From Aurifilum marmelostoma (taxonomy: Eukaryota; Ascomycota; Sordariomycetes; Diaporthales; Cryphonectriaceae): a stretch of 64,000 nucleotides of DNA. Position 1 is the first letter of the stretch. Each line of letters begins with the position of its first letter. Below the pieces are notes generated by a model. The model made no database searches. It saw only the letters and a list, made by a program, of their open reading frames with translations, and had not been told where the DNA came from. A program made the position numbers and the translations under genes. Below are positions 22,119 through 33,252 of this stretch, piece after piece. The stretch spans positions 620,001-684,000 of the forward strand of contig JAMXSV010000023.1 of assembly GCA_027559495.1 (NCBI GenBank), given 5' to 3'.

Positions 22119-23712
22119 CTGGGGCGGGTGTTCCTGGAATAGAGCAGGGCAGATGCGAAACAAGTATTTGTTTTTTGTTTTTGTTTTGCTGTGAGAGTCG
22201 TCGGAAGAAGAGAGAGCCGGGGTTGTTTTGGGGGGGAGGGTCGGCAGTGATGATGAGGGGTGTGTGTGGTGAAGGTGAGTGAGGATGATTAGCACAAGAC
22301 TAGGAGGATGAAGAAGAAGAGATGAAGCAGTAATGATCGAGTGTCAAGATATTTTTTGTGGGGTATAATGAACCCGTGGGGCTGTCATGAGTTGTTGACA
22401 AGATTTGTCAAAGGTAAATGGCAATAGAAACGAGAGATTCTTTCGAAAGTTGATGTCGCAAAAATGTCGGTCAAGCGATAGCTCGCTATCGCTGCCGCGG
22501 CAGCAGACGAGGCCGCCGAGAGAGGCGGGCAGGAACAGACAGAATTGAATCAATAAGCGCTGGTTGCTATGATGTGTGTGGATGCGCTGCATGCATGTAC
22601 AGTAGGGTATGCTGTGGATGGCACTGGACGGATGGTACGTTTCGAGTGATGCACGTTGGGTGTCGTCTCCATTCTCGGGTCGCTGTCCACGTCTTCTTCC
22701 TCTTTTTTCCCTTGCCCTCCTCGGACAGGGCTGCGGGAAGAGGCTTACTGCTGCTGGGCTTGGCCTGGCCCGTAGATGGATTATTAACAGATAAAATCAA
22801 ATGCTCCGTAGATAATCGCGGGGCGTTGGACGATCTGCCCGCCACCACCAGAAAATTGCACCATGTGCTTGGCAGTATGCAGCAAGCGACGAGTGTGGAG
22901 CCGCAAGTCAGATGTCAGTACCAGGTAATTCGTCTGGTCAGTCAGCCAGAAGAAGGGGTGCAGGGGGAGAAAAAGACGAGAGAGGGTGTACTTGCCATAG
23001 TAGGAGAGAGAGGTTGGGTAAGGGGAGCCAGGGATCGAGAGAGAGGAGAAGGGAAGGAGGAAGGCGGGGGGGGGGATGACACGGTCTAGAACCCAGCCAT
23101 CAAGATACAGTATCAAATGTGGCTCTTTCCCTCCCTCTTCCTTGTCAGGAAACAAAAGAAAAGGAAATCGAAAGAAGAAGAAAAAACCTCAAATGCCCAT
23201 CTGATTGGCCAGAGATCCCAGGGAAGATTTTCATATACTCAATTCCGATGGAATGTAAACCCACCAGATCTGCCTCTGCCCTGGACCGTACTGTGTGTGA
23301 TATACAAAGTAGAAGTAGTAGTGTACATACATACAGTACTCCTACCATGTTGGTGGCCGGTAGCGAATATTAGTGCGGCGGGGTCACAGAGTAAGGCCTG
23401 ACTTTACTACAACTTCTCTGCATCTGCCTTTTTTTCTCTCTTTCTAACCATGTCCTTGCGGGGCTTATTGGAGAAAGGGAAGGGAAAAAAACCAAAATGG
23501 TCACTGTATCCCACGGTGATCCGCTGACGGGGTTTGAACAACAAAACATGCAGTAGTCTCTGACCTGGGTCCCCGAAAGGCCGCAGCATAAGCTCTCTTG
23601 GCTCTCCATCCCTCGATCGATCTTTGGTGCAACGTCTCCTTCGTTTTTTTGGTCTTGTTGATTGATCAACGTCCTTGACTGGTTCGTTCCGAGGTAAGTC
23701 GGTGAGGAGGAG

Positions 23713-23736
23713 GCATGCATGCATGCATGCATGTAT
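23713..23736 (+). repeat. GCAT self-complementary microsatellite
   Basis: About five tandem GCAT units grading into GTAT. GCAT repeats are perfectly self-complementary and can extrude as hairpins. Confidence 0.85.
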
Positions 23737-24047
23737 GTATATACGCTCAAGAACACTTGACAAAGTACGCCGTTATTTCTCCCCCTGTCGTCAAAATAAA
23801 ACGACCTCAACGGCTGGCCCGTACGGCCTGGCCCGTTTATGGGGCACCGTCCAACCTGGAATCAACGGAACTTGGGGAAAAAGAGAATAAAAAAGAAAGA
23901 AAAAAAGAGTCCGATTCGGACAGAGGGGACACACAGAGAAGAAAGGGAAAGAGTAAACCCACCTGTGCCCAGAACTGCTCTTTCCCTTAAGCGAGCAGCG
24001 CCCCTTCCCCACCACTACTGTACCACCACTCACCCACCCACTGCTGC

Positions 24048-24078
24048 CACCACCACCACCACCACCACCACCACCACA
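24048..24078 (+). repeat. (CAC)n microsatellite
   Basis: About ten CAC trinucleotides in intergenic DNA. Confidence 0.85.
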
Positions 24079-25303
24079 CCCATCGCCACCAAACCAGGGT
24101 CCGGTACAGCACTGAATGCGGGGTGATCCTTGCGGCTCAACCTCCCACACCACTTGAGGTACGTACCTGAAAACAGATTCGCAAGGCAAGGCCGGTGCAT
24201 TTGTGTGCCCTGCCAGGCCCTGCATGGTCATAGTTGCTTATCCCCTCCCCTCCTTCTTTTCTGTTTGAGGGAGGCAGGGGGGGGAGGATGGGGGTAGGTC
24301 ACTTCGCAGCCTTATATCAAGCTCGGCTATTCTCTGTCGATCCCAGCAGAGGGAAAACATATCCCTACTTCGTTTTCCAGCCATTCAAACCACCCTTTTC
24401 CTCGCCCCACGAGCAATGAAAACAGAATGAGAACCTGCCTCCTCCTTCTCAAACGGTGAGCCACTGGTCCGCCGGGGGTGGTGCAAGGCGGGATTATTAA
24501 ACTCAGAAACGGCATCTCCGAAACCTCCTTCCTCTCTCTCCCTCCTCCCCTATCTTTCTCCCATCATCTTTACTCTAGCATACACACAGAGTAGCGGATG
24601 AAGATGAGGATAGACAGTCAGATAGGGTGTGTGACAGAGGTGGCCCAAAAGAATAAATCTTTAAATTTAGTATGCTGCTACTCATAATGAGGCTTTGCTG
24701 GCTCTCCTGAGGTTTTTTTTTGTTTCCTTTGGTTCTTTCCTTTCGTTCCTCCTTTCCGCCTGTGTATACCTGCTATCCGATGCGATGCTTCAGCTGCCTC
24801 GTATAGGGTTCTGATCAGTGGATCAGGTCTGTTTGAAGTCGTGGTCATGTTGAAACGTAGGTGATATGGATAATGATACTCCCTTCCCCTCTCTTCCTCT
24901 CTTTATCTTTGTGCCAAGACAAAAAAAAGACCTCCCTTGCCTCCTCCACCTGGCGGCGCACCTTGTTTCTTGTTTTCTTTTTCTTTCCAATGTATGCCTC
25001 CCAGCGTCTTTCATGGCATTCGCCAAAAACACACCCACTATTCCAAACTCTGCAACCCCAGGCTGTGAGGGATCCAAGAACCAAAAAGATAAAGATAAAA
25101 AATAATCAAAACCAAGGGAGGACTCTCTCAGAAAGGAGGGGATCGCATCTGCCAGCTGCGCCGTCGGAACACCAGGTCTTCTCTCGCGCAGGCTGCGCAC
25201 ACAAACTGAGATAGTCCTCCTTATACTGCTACATGGCCAACCCGTTTTTGTTGGGTCTTGTGTCTCGTAGATCCCGGGGCGTTGACCTTCATCCGCACGA
25301 GGG

Positions 25304-27168
25304 CTAGAAATCGGGAAAGAGGGCTCCGTATCTGCAAAAGAAGACAATGTCAGCTCAGTTCAGCCGGGACGGGGGGATGCTCATATCTGCTAGGACTCAC
25401 TCGTCACTGCCCCCTGCACCGTATCTCTCTGGATCCTCTGGATACCTGTCAAACTGACTGGCATCACCCGCTCCGGCCTTGACCGGTGGCGTGTATGGGG
25501 CATCGATGTCTTTCCTGGCGAGCCGGTCCCAGGTGACTTCTGCAAACCAGGCGTGTTGCTTCACGTCCTTGGGGCCGCCGTACAGGTTACCCAGCCGCTT
25601 CGTCAGGTCCGCCGTGATCAGCCGCTCCAGCAGGTCCTGGGCGTCGGGGTTGATATACGCCGGATACTTGACCTTGCCGCGAAGGATGTTTTCGTAGATC
25701 TTCATTGGTGAGCCGCTATCCCAGAATGGCGTGTATCCGCACAGCATTTCGTATATCAGGATCCCTAGTGACCACCTACAGCTCGTCTGTCAGCATTGAT
25801 ATCTCTCTTCCTCTTCTCGTCTCTCTGCCTACTCAATGAGGTGGTTTGCTTGGGGTGGAGGGGGCCGGGAAAGCATACCAGTCCACAGACTTGTTATAAC
25901 CCTTATTCGACACGACCTCGGGCGCGAGATAGTCAGGTGTGCCGCAAAGCGTCCATGTCTTGTCTGGCACTCTTTTCGCAAAGCCAAAGTCTGTGATCTT
26001 GAGGTGACCGTGCCTGTCGAGCAGCAAATTCTCGGGCTTCAGGTCTCGGTATATGATATTCCGTTCGTGCAGGTATTCGAGAGCTAGGGTCACCTCGGCA
26101 GCATAGAATTTGGCCACCGGATTCGGGAAGCGCTGGGAGTGCGACCGACGTGTCAGTAGGGAGGGCAGTCACTTTGCATAGGGCGAGAAGGGGGGCACTG
26201 GCGGAACAGAAATCAAAAGAACATACGCCAGATTTCCTCAGCAGCGAGAACAGCTCGCCGCCCTCGACAAAGTCCATGACCATGTACAGATTCCTCGAGT
26301 CCTGAAAAGTTCCCCAGAGGGTGATGAGGAATGGGTGCTTGACCTCGCCCAGCATCTTGCGCTCGTCATTGGTGTGCTCGACCTGCTTCATCTTGACCAC
26401 CTGTGCCTTCTTCAGCACCTTGACGGCGTAGAACCTCTGGTTGTGCCTCGACTGGACGAGATGTACCCTGCCGAAGCTACCGGTGCCGAGGGTCCGCAGG
26501 ATCTCGAAGTCGGCCAGCGAGTATTTTCCTTTTGTCTGCCTGGCCTGTTGCTGCTGTTGCTGCTGCTGCATCACGGCCTGCTGCACCTGTGGTGTCTGGG
26601 CTGGCGTGGGTTGTTGTTGTGGCATGTTGGCTACCTGCTGCTGCTGTTGAGGCTGTTGCTGCTGCTGAAGGTTGGCGGCGGGAACTGTTCCTCCGTTTGC
26701 GGGCGGCGCAGGGAATTGGGCGGGCTGATTTAAAGGTTGTTGTTGTGGTTGTTGTGCTGCAGGTATACTCTGTTGTTGTTGTTGCTGTTGGGCAGCACCG
26801 TCTTGCGGGGGGTGGATGAGGTTGGCGATGCTCGGGAGCACACCCGGGGCTGCTAGGTTCTGCTGCTGCTGCTGCGGGTCGGTGCCCGGGGACGGAGAGT
26901 GTGCTGGAGGTGCATAGGGGGCGGCCAGGTGTGCGGTGGCAGGATTCATGGCCGCCTTCTCGCCCTCAGACGGTCTCGGACCCGGTGCGACCTTCTGCTG
27001 CTGCTGCGGGTCGGTGAAGGGCTGGGCGGGAGGGGAGCTGAGGTTGGGCGTGTGGTCGAAGCTCCTCGATGTGGTGGTAGGCGTGACTGGGCTCGTGGGC
27101 TGGCTGGTCGAGTTGTTGGGGTCGCCGTCCCTCGTCCGTTTCTTCTTGAGGAAACCGAGGCTAGGCAT
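25304..27168 (-). CDS. pkaC1: cAMP-dependent protein kinase catalytic subunit (532 aa)
   Basis: Four exons: 27168..26227, 26132..25879, 25775..25401 and 25331..25304, all in phase. Residues 1-215 are Pro/Thr/Ser-rich and then strongly Gln-rich, as in PKA catalytic subunits of Sordariomycetes. The kinase domain (about 221-475) shows LGTGSFGRV, YAVKVLKK (catalytic Lys), YRDLKPENLLLD, DFGFAK and activation loop TWTLCGTPDYLAPE with the phosphorylatable Thr. The AGC tail ends YGALFPDF; this hydrophobic motif is made by a 28-nt terminal exon. Known role: catalytic subunit released by cAMP from the regulatory subunit, acting on growth, nutrient response and development. An in-frame upstream ATG at 27381 is possible, but MPSLGFLKKKR at 27168 is the likelier start. 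Confidence 0.93.
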
Positions 27169-30100
27169 GAAGACGTTGCGATCGGGACGGGGGGTGGGTG
27201 CACGACAGGAGCAAGCCGGGGCTCCTTGGAACAGGGCCCAAGGGAGAGAAGTGGATAGGAAAAGGGGGGGGGGGGGGGCGGCACGGAGTGCACGGCGGGG
27301 TGTGTGGGCAGGGACGAGGAGGATCGGAATGCGGCGGTCGTCAGCGTTATCCCCTGCTTGGCTGTGCCGTCCACACAGCACCTGAGCTGCGTGTATGGTA
27401 TGTGGGTGGGTGAGTGTGAGTGTGTGTTTGTATGTGTGCGTTTCCTTCTCCCTACTCAGTCAGTGTTTCTTTTTCTCACACTCTCCCTTTCTCTTTCTCC
27501 TCGCCCTCTGTCTCTTTCTCTCTCTTTCTTCTCTTCCTCGTTCCCACACCAAAAATTGGTGGCGTGTTCTAAAAAGACGGTAGACAGGAGGAAGGCGCGG
27601 TTGGTAAGCTGCAGGAGCCAGGAGAAGAGCAAGAACAACAGGAAGCCTGCTCAATTGAGCTCCTTTGGCTTCTGACCCCGAGAGGCAGGTCAAAAGGAGG
27701 GCAGTGGAACCCGAATCTGGCTTCCGAACTGTCGTGAGCGGAAGTTGCGTAGCTAGCTGCCTGTCGGGTTCATGTGATGCAAACAAGGCAATTCGACCAT
27801 GGACAGGGGATTGAGCTTGTTTGAACTTGTTTGGATCTGATCTGATCTGATCTGAAGCTTCTGATGACTCCGCGCGCGCGCGTGTGATTAGGCGAGAATG
27901 GTGTGTTTGTATATGTGTGTGCCGTATGAGCGAGTGTCGGACTGAGAAGAGTATGTGTCTGTGTCTGTATGCGTCTCTTGTCACGAGGATTCCCGGAGGC
28001 AATCTGCAGGTGGATACGTATAAAGACCTTCTCTCTTGTTCCTCTTCACCTCCTGAAGGAAGCCAACCCCCAAAGAGAGGAGGGGAGGGGGGGGGGGGGG
28101 AGAGGATCAGGGGCCGGAGTCAGTGAGCGGGGGCCAGCGCCTGAGTCTGCGGGACAATTGAAGGAGCTGCGCTGGTGTCAGGCACTTCTCACGATTGATT
28201 GTACCCAGTCGGTGGCACCAGGGAAGAAGCGCGCGCAGGCAGAGGCAGACAGAGGAGCACACGACGGCCCCGGTTCAATTGATCGATCCGGTGAGCGAGC
28301 GAGAGATCTGGCCAGAGAGGGAAAACAGACTGCTCTGGGCCTTGTCTGCTGCAGGACGATGGCGAACGACCTCGGAGGGGAAGCGGACCGCTGCGGGTGG
28401 GACGATGGGACTGAGGACGTGTGTGTGAGGGAGTCTAGGCCTCGTGTTTTCCCCTCTGGACTCTCTTGTGGCAGAGAGGACTGAGGACGCCCGAGTATAA
28501 TGAACTGGCGGGGAGAGAGACTGCTGGGACAGGAAAGGTATTTTACTGGTCTGCAGAGGAGGCCGACCGAGTCAAAAGTTGTCGCCGGATTAGGATACCT
28601 GATGGGGACTGGGGATCGAGTCGAGATTATCCAACGACCGGGAGGATATTGAATCACCACGGCAGACCCAGAAAAAAAAATTACAGAAGGTAAGTAGTAA
28701 GAAAATAAAAAAAAATAAAAATTCAATACACAACCGTACAGCTCTTCCAACAACAGGCCTGGGGATCCGATTGCAGTACGATGAGCTGTACAGCTGGGAG
28801 CACAAGAGAAGGGCTCCCGTGGGGGGGGGGTGGTCCTGCTCGAGGGTGGAAAGCTGCCTGGGTTTAGAGCTAGGAGCTGCAAGCTGGGAACTGGGACTGG
28901 CGCGCCTCTGCTGCGGACGGGGGTGGGTGTGTGTGTGCGGTGAGGAACAAAGGCGGGGATAACTGTGGAGTTGCTGGAGAAGAAGGGTGGGTGCCAGGAT
29001 GGAGGGGGTTAAGGCTCGACAGATGGTTGCAGGACGAGGATGAAGGGTTGGGGGAGGAGATTTTACTTTCCAGACGCAGCAGGAGGAGTCGTCGAAAGAA
29101 CCGGGAAAGAATGGATAAGCAAGAAACGAACAAAAAAAAAAAAATAGAACAAAAAAAGAGAAAATCGAGGAGATGAGGGAGAGGAGGAAATGATGCAACA
29201 TGGGACCCCAGTGCGATGTGCGAGCTGAGTCTCTCGTTCCAAGACAAGATGATACCTCAGCAACAAACAAATCCCGTGTGGCTTATTGGCAGCAGACGAA
29301 AGCAAATTCCTGAGGCGTCAGTCGAGAGATTGTTGGGATACGGAGCGAGCTGCTTTCAGATAATTTCCAAGGAGGAGGGGCGGGAAGTTAGAATAAGAAG
29401 AAGGAGGAAGAAAAAAAATACATACACAGTAGGAAAACAGGTTTCTCCCTCTCCCTCACTCACACACAAGGCTTCTCATCTCCGTCAAAGGAAAGGTCTC
29501 GATGCCTCGTCTCCTCAGCTGTCCCTCCACTGATCCTCCCTCCCTTGTCTTAGTGACCGTGGCGCCATTGCATTACAAGTAGTACCAAGTACTGGGTGCG
29601 GTAATTGTTGTATGTATTTGTACGATCGGTCACCAAGTTTACTGTGTGTGTTTGGTATGTACTATTGTACCATGGCAATGTATGTTCCCAGCAACGCATC
29701 GAATGGCTTAGTTTTTGCCTCAGTCCTCAGCCGCGAGTGAGTCTATTGTCTCTCCATCTCTGTTCACCTTGTCTCTGCGCATGTCTCTGTCATCCCCGAC
29801 GGCGTTCACCACTACTGTGGGATGGATGGATGGATGGATGAATGAGGTCCGTCGAATGGCGGGGTTCTTGCTTCTTCGCCTGGTCCCCAGGTTTGCCTTG
29901 TTAGAGGGGCCGTGGAGCCTTTCTACTAGCCGTGCCGTTGTACTATACCACGTGCATGTTAAAAAAAATAAGAGTGATAAGGTGTTGGAATGGCGGCCAG
30001 CCGACATGACTATTCAACGTTAGCGCCTAGCTATAGATCGGACTTTCAAAGAGATAGTGGGCTGTTTGTCGCCGGGTGCAGCAGCTTAAATCTTGATCTG

Positions 30101-30204
30101 GAAGATGGAGAAAGAGGGGGGGGGGGGGTGGGGTTCAAATGATGAACTGCCACTATGGAGAGCAATATAACAGTGTTTGCAGAACAGAAGTGCAGAAAAA
30201 TAAG

Positions 30205-30249
<45 letters not shown>

Positions 30250-30816
30250 TAAAAGCACTACTTAAACAGACTGGGACCCATTCCAAATGTGTCAGGACTT
30301 CTGGATGATCTAGATTCTTGTCCGAAATGTGATGTACGATGCCTGCCGTCAAGAGGGTCGGTATTTCAAGCTGCAGAACAGACAAACATACTGATCATGT
30401 TGCTGCCACTGTCGCCTTTCTTATCATCATCGTACGTCTAGTACATTTATCAGGTGCCATGCCTGCTACTTAATCTTCAGGTCTGCTTGGTACTGCACCG
30501 TCCTACATCTTAAACGACCCAGCCTGTTTTGTATCGGGCACGCATGTCAATCGGTATATATATGTACTTCTCTTTTTTTTTTTGTGATCTGAATTTTCTC
30601 CCTGAACTCCCAGGACCTGTGCAGAAAAGAAAAGGTGAATGAGATCCCTTCCCCCCTTCCGCACGTTTGGAATGCTTGTTTCGATCGTCACAGTCATTCA
30701 TTTCTCAACACATCCATTGTTGAACCCTTCCTGTTCCATCCAGATGCCGCCCCCAGCCGCCGCCGCCGCCCCTGCCGCCACTACCACCATCACAAGCCCC
30801 TTGCCTCCAGCCTCGT
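27169..30816. other. 3.6-kb gene-free region upstream of the PKA gene
   Basis: Between the PKA start (-) and the end of the lectin gene (-), so it should hold the PKA promoter and long leader. Pyrimidine-rich CTCTTT tracts at about 27478-27540, a TGATC repeat at about 27834-27855, G runs near 28086 and 28817, TGGA repeats at 29821-29838 and A(39) at 30209. Several ORFs of up to 234 codons lack any family resemblance. Confidence 0.5.
30209..30247 (+). repeat. A(39) homopolymer
   Basis: The longest homopolymer in the window. I see no retroelement-like coding sequence upstream of it, nor a target-site duplication that I could define. Confidence 0.9.
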
Positions 30817-32063
30817 TCAGAACCGACTCCGCCGTGCGTTGTTGGCACGCCACGCAGTATAGCCTACGTAGGAGCCGCCGGCCGCGAGGATGAACAGCAC
30901 AATCTTGCCAAAGAACCAAAGCCAGCTGCCACCCTTCTTCCTGGGGTTGGGTCTCTTCCTCCTGCTGCTGCCGGGGGTGGACGAGGGGTTCGACTGGTAC
31001 AGGTTCTTGGCGCTGATGGATACGATGTCGTGGTTGTCGCTTAGCTCGCCCGTCTCGGAGCTGAAGCCCAGGTACGCCACGTTGGGGATGGCCGGGGGCT
31101 GGAAGGTCTCAAAGCACAGGATCCAGTCGCCGTCCTTCTTGTACTGCAGCTCCAGCCGGAGCTCCTTGTCCTGGAAGTACGTCAGGCGGAACTTGCTCGG
31201 CACGGCCGAGTGCCGCATGCCCCGGGCCGAGCACCCCGCAAACTCCTGCTGCTTGCCGTCCGTGTTCTTGTCGTATGAAGTCTGGCCGTCGCCGACCATC
31301 GCCATCACGTAGGGGAAGACGGTGCCCGGTCGGTTGTTCTTGTACGTGTCGAAGAAGATGCCCAGCCCCTCGAAGTTGTCCACGCTGCCAAAGACGGGTC
31401 CCGGTTGCGCGCGTGTCTTGGTGAGCCACATGGCGAAACCGTCGCCGAAGAGGTTACCCTTGCCGTGGATCTTGAACTCGACCTCGATCTCCCAGTTCGT
31501 CGCGGTCAGCGGGACCTTGGACCACAGCCAGCCCATCTGCGAGGGCTGGTCGGAGGTGAGCCGGATGTACCTGCCAGAGGGGGGAGACACAGAGACGTTA
31601 GACACGGAGCCCCGAGGGGAATTGCGAGACCAAACGTCGATTATCAATGATCGTCAGTCAGTAAAGGTGTACGTACGCATCCGTCCTCACTACTGCATCG
31701 CCTCCAAAGTCATACCAGCGACTTTGCATATCAGAGTCGAGGTAAGGCTGAAAAGATAAGTCAGGAAGGTCAGCATGTTGACTGTCGCGTGAGGAGGTGA
31801 GGTGCCACCGCCACTGCTGCTGCTGCTGTCTCGGGGTTCCAAACCTGTTGTAGGGTGTGGGTTCGCAACTGGAAACAAGATTAGACTGTTAGCTATGTAA
31901 TCCACGACCCGTCGTTGTGGTCCAGTGATCACAAAGGGAAAAGGTGACGACAAACCCCTATGCTCTTGATTGTGCTCCCACTGTCATCTTGCTTATCCTG
32001 CTTGGTGGCTCCAAGAGCAAGTGTTGCCAGGCACAGGGCCGACAACCAGGTACCGAACCACAT
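30817..32063 (-). CDS. L-type lectin, early secretory pathway cargo receptor (318 aa)
   Basis: Four exons: 32063..31956, 31868..31845 (a 24-nt micro-exon), 31747..31677 and 31570..30817, all in phase. Residues 1-19 are a signal peptide (MWFGTWLSALCLATLALGA). The legume-like lectin domain (about 38-270) has PYLDSDMQSRWYDFGGDAVVRTD, SQMGWLWSK, FGDGFAMWLT and NFEGLGIFFDTYKN, which carries Asp/Asn ligands of the Ca2+ and sugar site. A Lys/Arg-rich linker precedes one C-terminal membrane segment (WLWFFGKIVLFILAAGGSYVGY) and a short cytosolic tail ending Arg-Ser-Arg-Phe. Related to VIP36/ERGIC-53/Emp47, which shuttle glycoprotein cargo between ER and Golgi. The tail lacks a plain KKxx retrieval signal. 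Confidence 0.92.
31845..31868 (-). other. 24-nt micro-exon of the lectin gene
   Basis: Encodes Leu-Arg-Thr-His-Thr-Leu-Gln-Gln, phase 0 on both sides, between a 87-nt and a 97-nt intron. It supplies the lectin family's first strand, just before PYLDSD, and is too short for most gene finders. Confidence 0.75.
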
Positions 32064-32664
32064 TGTCCCAAATGCGATGACACCAGAGTTGAAGACCAAA
32101 GGGAGAAACAAACAGAGGGAGAGAGAGAGAGAAAGAACCAAGAGTGCAGTCACAGTATTGATGACCAGCAGAGAGAGAAAAGGAAAGAAGAGAGAGGTGG
32201 TCGGCAGTCTGCCGCGGGAGGAGGAGAGTTCTGTCCAAGGTGAGGTGTGGAAGTCAGATTGTCCACTCGTCGACCTGATTACTGCTGGACCTTGGTGAAC
32301 CGCTAGCTGGCCTCTTTTCCAGTAACTGGTGTTTGGGGTAGGGGCTCCTTCCGGGAGCTTGTAGGTTGCCTGCCGCCGGGGGGTGGCACCTGAATTCTGG
32401 CCCTGGGCTCTTCCGCTGGGGTCTGGAGCTACCCCTGTAGCACCTCACCCAAGGCCTCTGTGCGTAGGGACATACCTAATCATCGAGGGCAGGGATTGCC
32501 TGCTCTCCAGGGCGGAGGGTCTGGGCAGAGCAGCACCGCCACAGACAAGCCTCTGGATTTTCTAGAAAAGAGAGATCATCATCGAATTTGGCCATACAGC
32601 CTTTTCGCACGCGGTAAAACCAAGCCCCTTCCAAGTCTACGCACCAAGAAAATCCATTCGAACC
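32064..32664. promoter_or_regulatory. Divergent promoter region, lectin gene / TIM13
   Basis: 601 nt separate the start codons of two divergent genes, so both promoters must lie here. A GA-rich tract occurs at about 32100-32135. No defined motif can be assigned from sequence alone. Confidence 0.5.
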
Positions 32665-32999
32665 ATGGACTCCAGCAGCAATCTAAAGGAGGCGGTCATG
32701 CGCCAAGTCCAGCTCGAGTCGAACACGGCCAATGTGCGCATACTGATGGAGGTAAGTCTACATATATACTTCTTCCCCTCGCCCTTCACACCTTTCCTGC
32801 TGTTTGCGCCGGCTGATCCGAGGACTGTCAGAAAATGAACGAGAACTGCTTCGAGAGATGTGTCGCCAAACCCGGATCATCGCTGTCGAGCGGCGAGCAG
32901 ACGTGCTTCACGAGCTGCATGGAGAAGTACATGTCGGCCTGGAACCAGGTGAACTCGTCATACATCCAGAGGATAAAACGGGAGCAAGCATCGCACTAA
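32665..32999 (+). CDS. TIM13: Mitochondrial intermembrane space chaperone Tim13 (84 aa)
   Basis: Two exons: 32665-32751 and 32832-32999 (donor GTAAGT, acceptor TCAG, phase 0). The protein has the twin CX3C motifs of small Tims, Cys-Phe-Glu-Arg-Cys and Cys-Phe-Thr-Ser-Cys, separated by 15 residues, flanked by helices. MRQVQLESNTANVRILME and EKYMSAWNQVN are typical of Tim13. Known role: with Tim8 it chaperones hydrophobic precursors across the intermembrane space to TIM22 or SAM; imported and oxidised by Mia40. Its length is normal for the family. Confidence 0.95.
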
Positions 33000-33252
33000 G
33001 ACCAACACCACACCACCTTCACGTTGGTCTCCGATGATATGGTATGGAAGTAACAGATGGGAACAAAAAACAAGAAGCGTTGGTTGAGGCCAGGCACATG
33101 GAGTTGTCAGGAGGCATGTACTGCTACCCACTACATGGGTCATGGTTTGACTGGGCGGAGGAGGCCACCACAACACGGTGCATAGAGTAGGGTCAATTTC
33201 TCCCATCTGTTGAGGTCCGTTCTGGAGGGCTCGGGTATCAAAAGTCGTAATT

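Larger units (their letters stand above)
22119..25303. other. Intergenic, 3.2 kb
   Basis: Upstream of the CorA-like gene and 3' of the PKA gene. Holds a GCAT palindromic microsatellite at 23713-23730, a CAC repeat at about 24048-24078 and GTAC-rich palindromes near 23318-23342. ORFs here are short and look random; no gene supported. Confidence 0.5.

Noticed and set aside
28178..28882. 234-codon minus-strand ORF upstream of the PKA gene
   Set aside because: Pro/Ser-rich translation of CT-rich DNA; no splice-supported continuation and no domain.
30180..30250. A(39) as a retroelement poly(A) tail
   Set aside because: No reverse-transcriptase-like or SINE-like sequence and no clear target-site duplication next to it.
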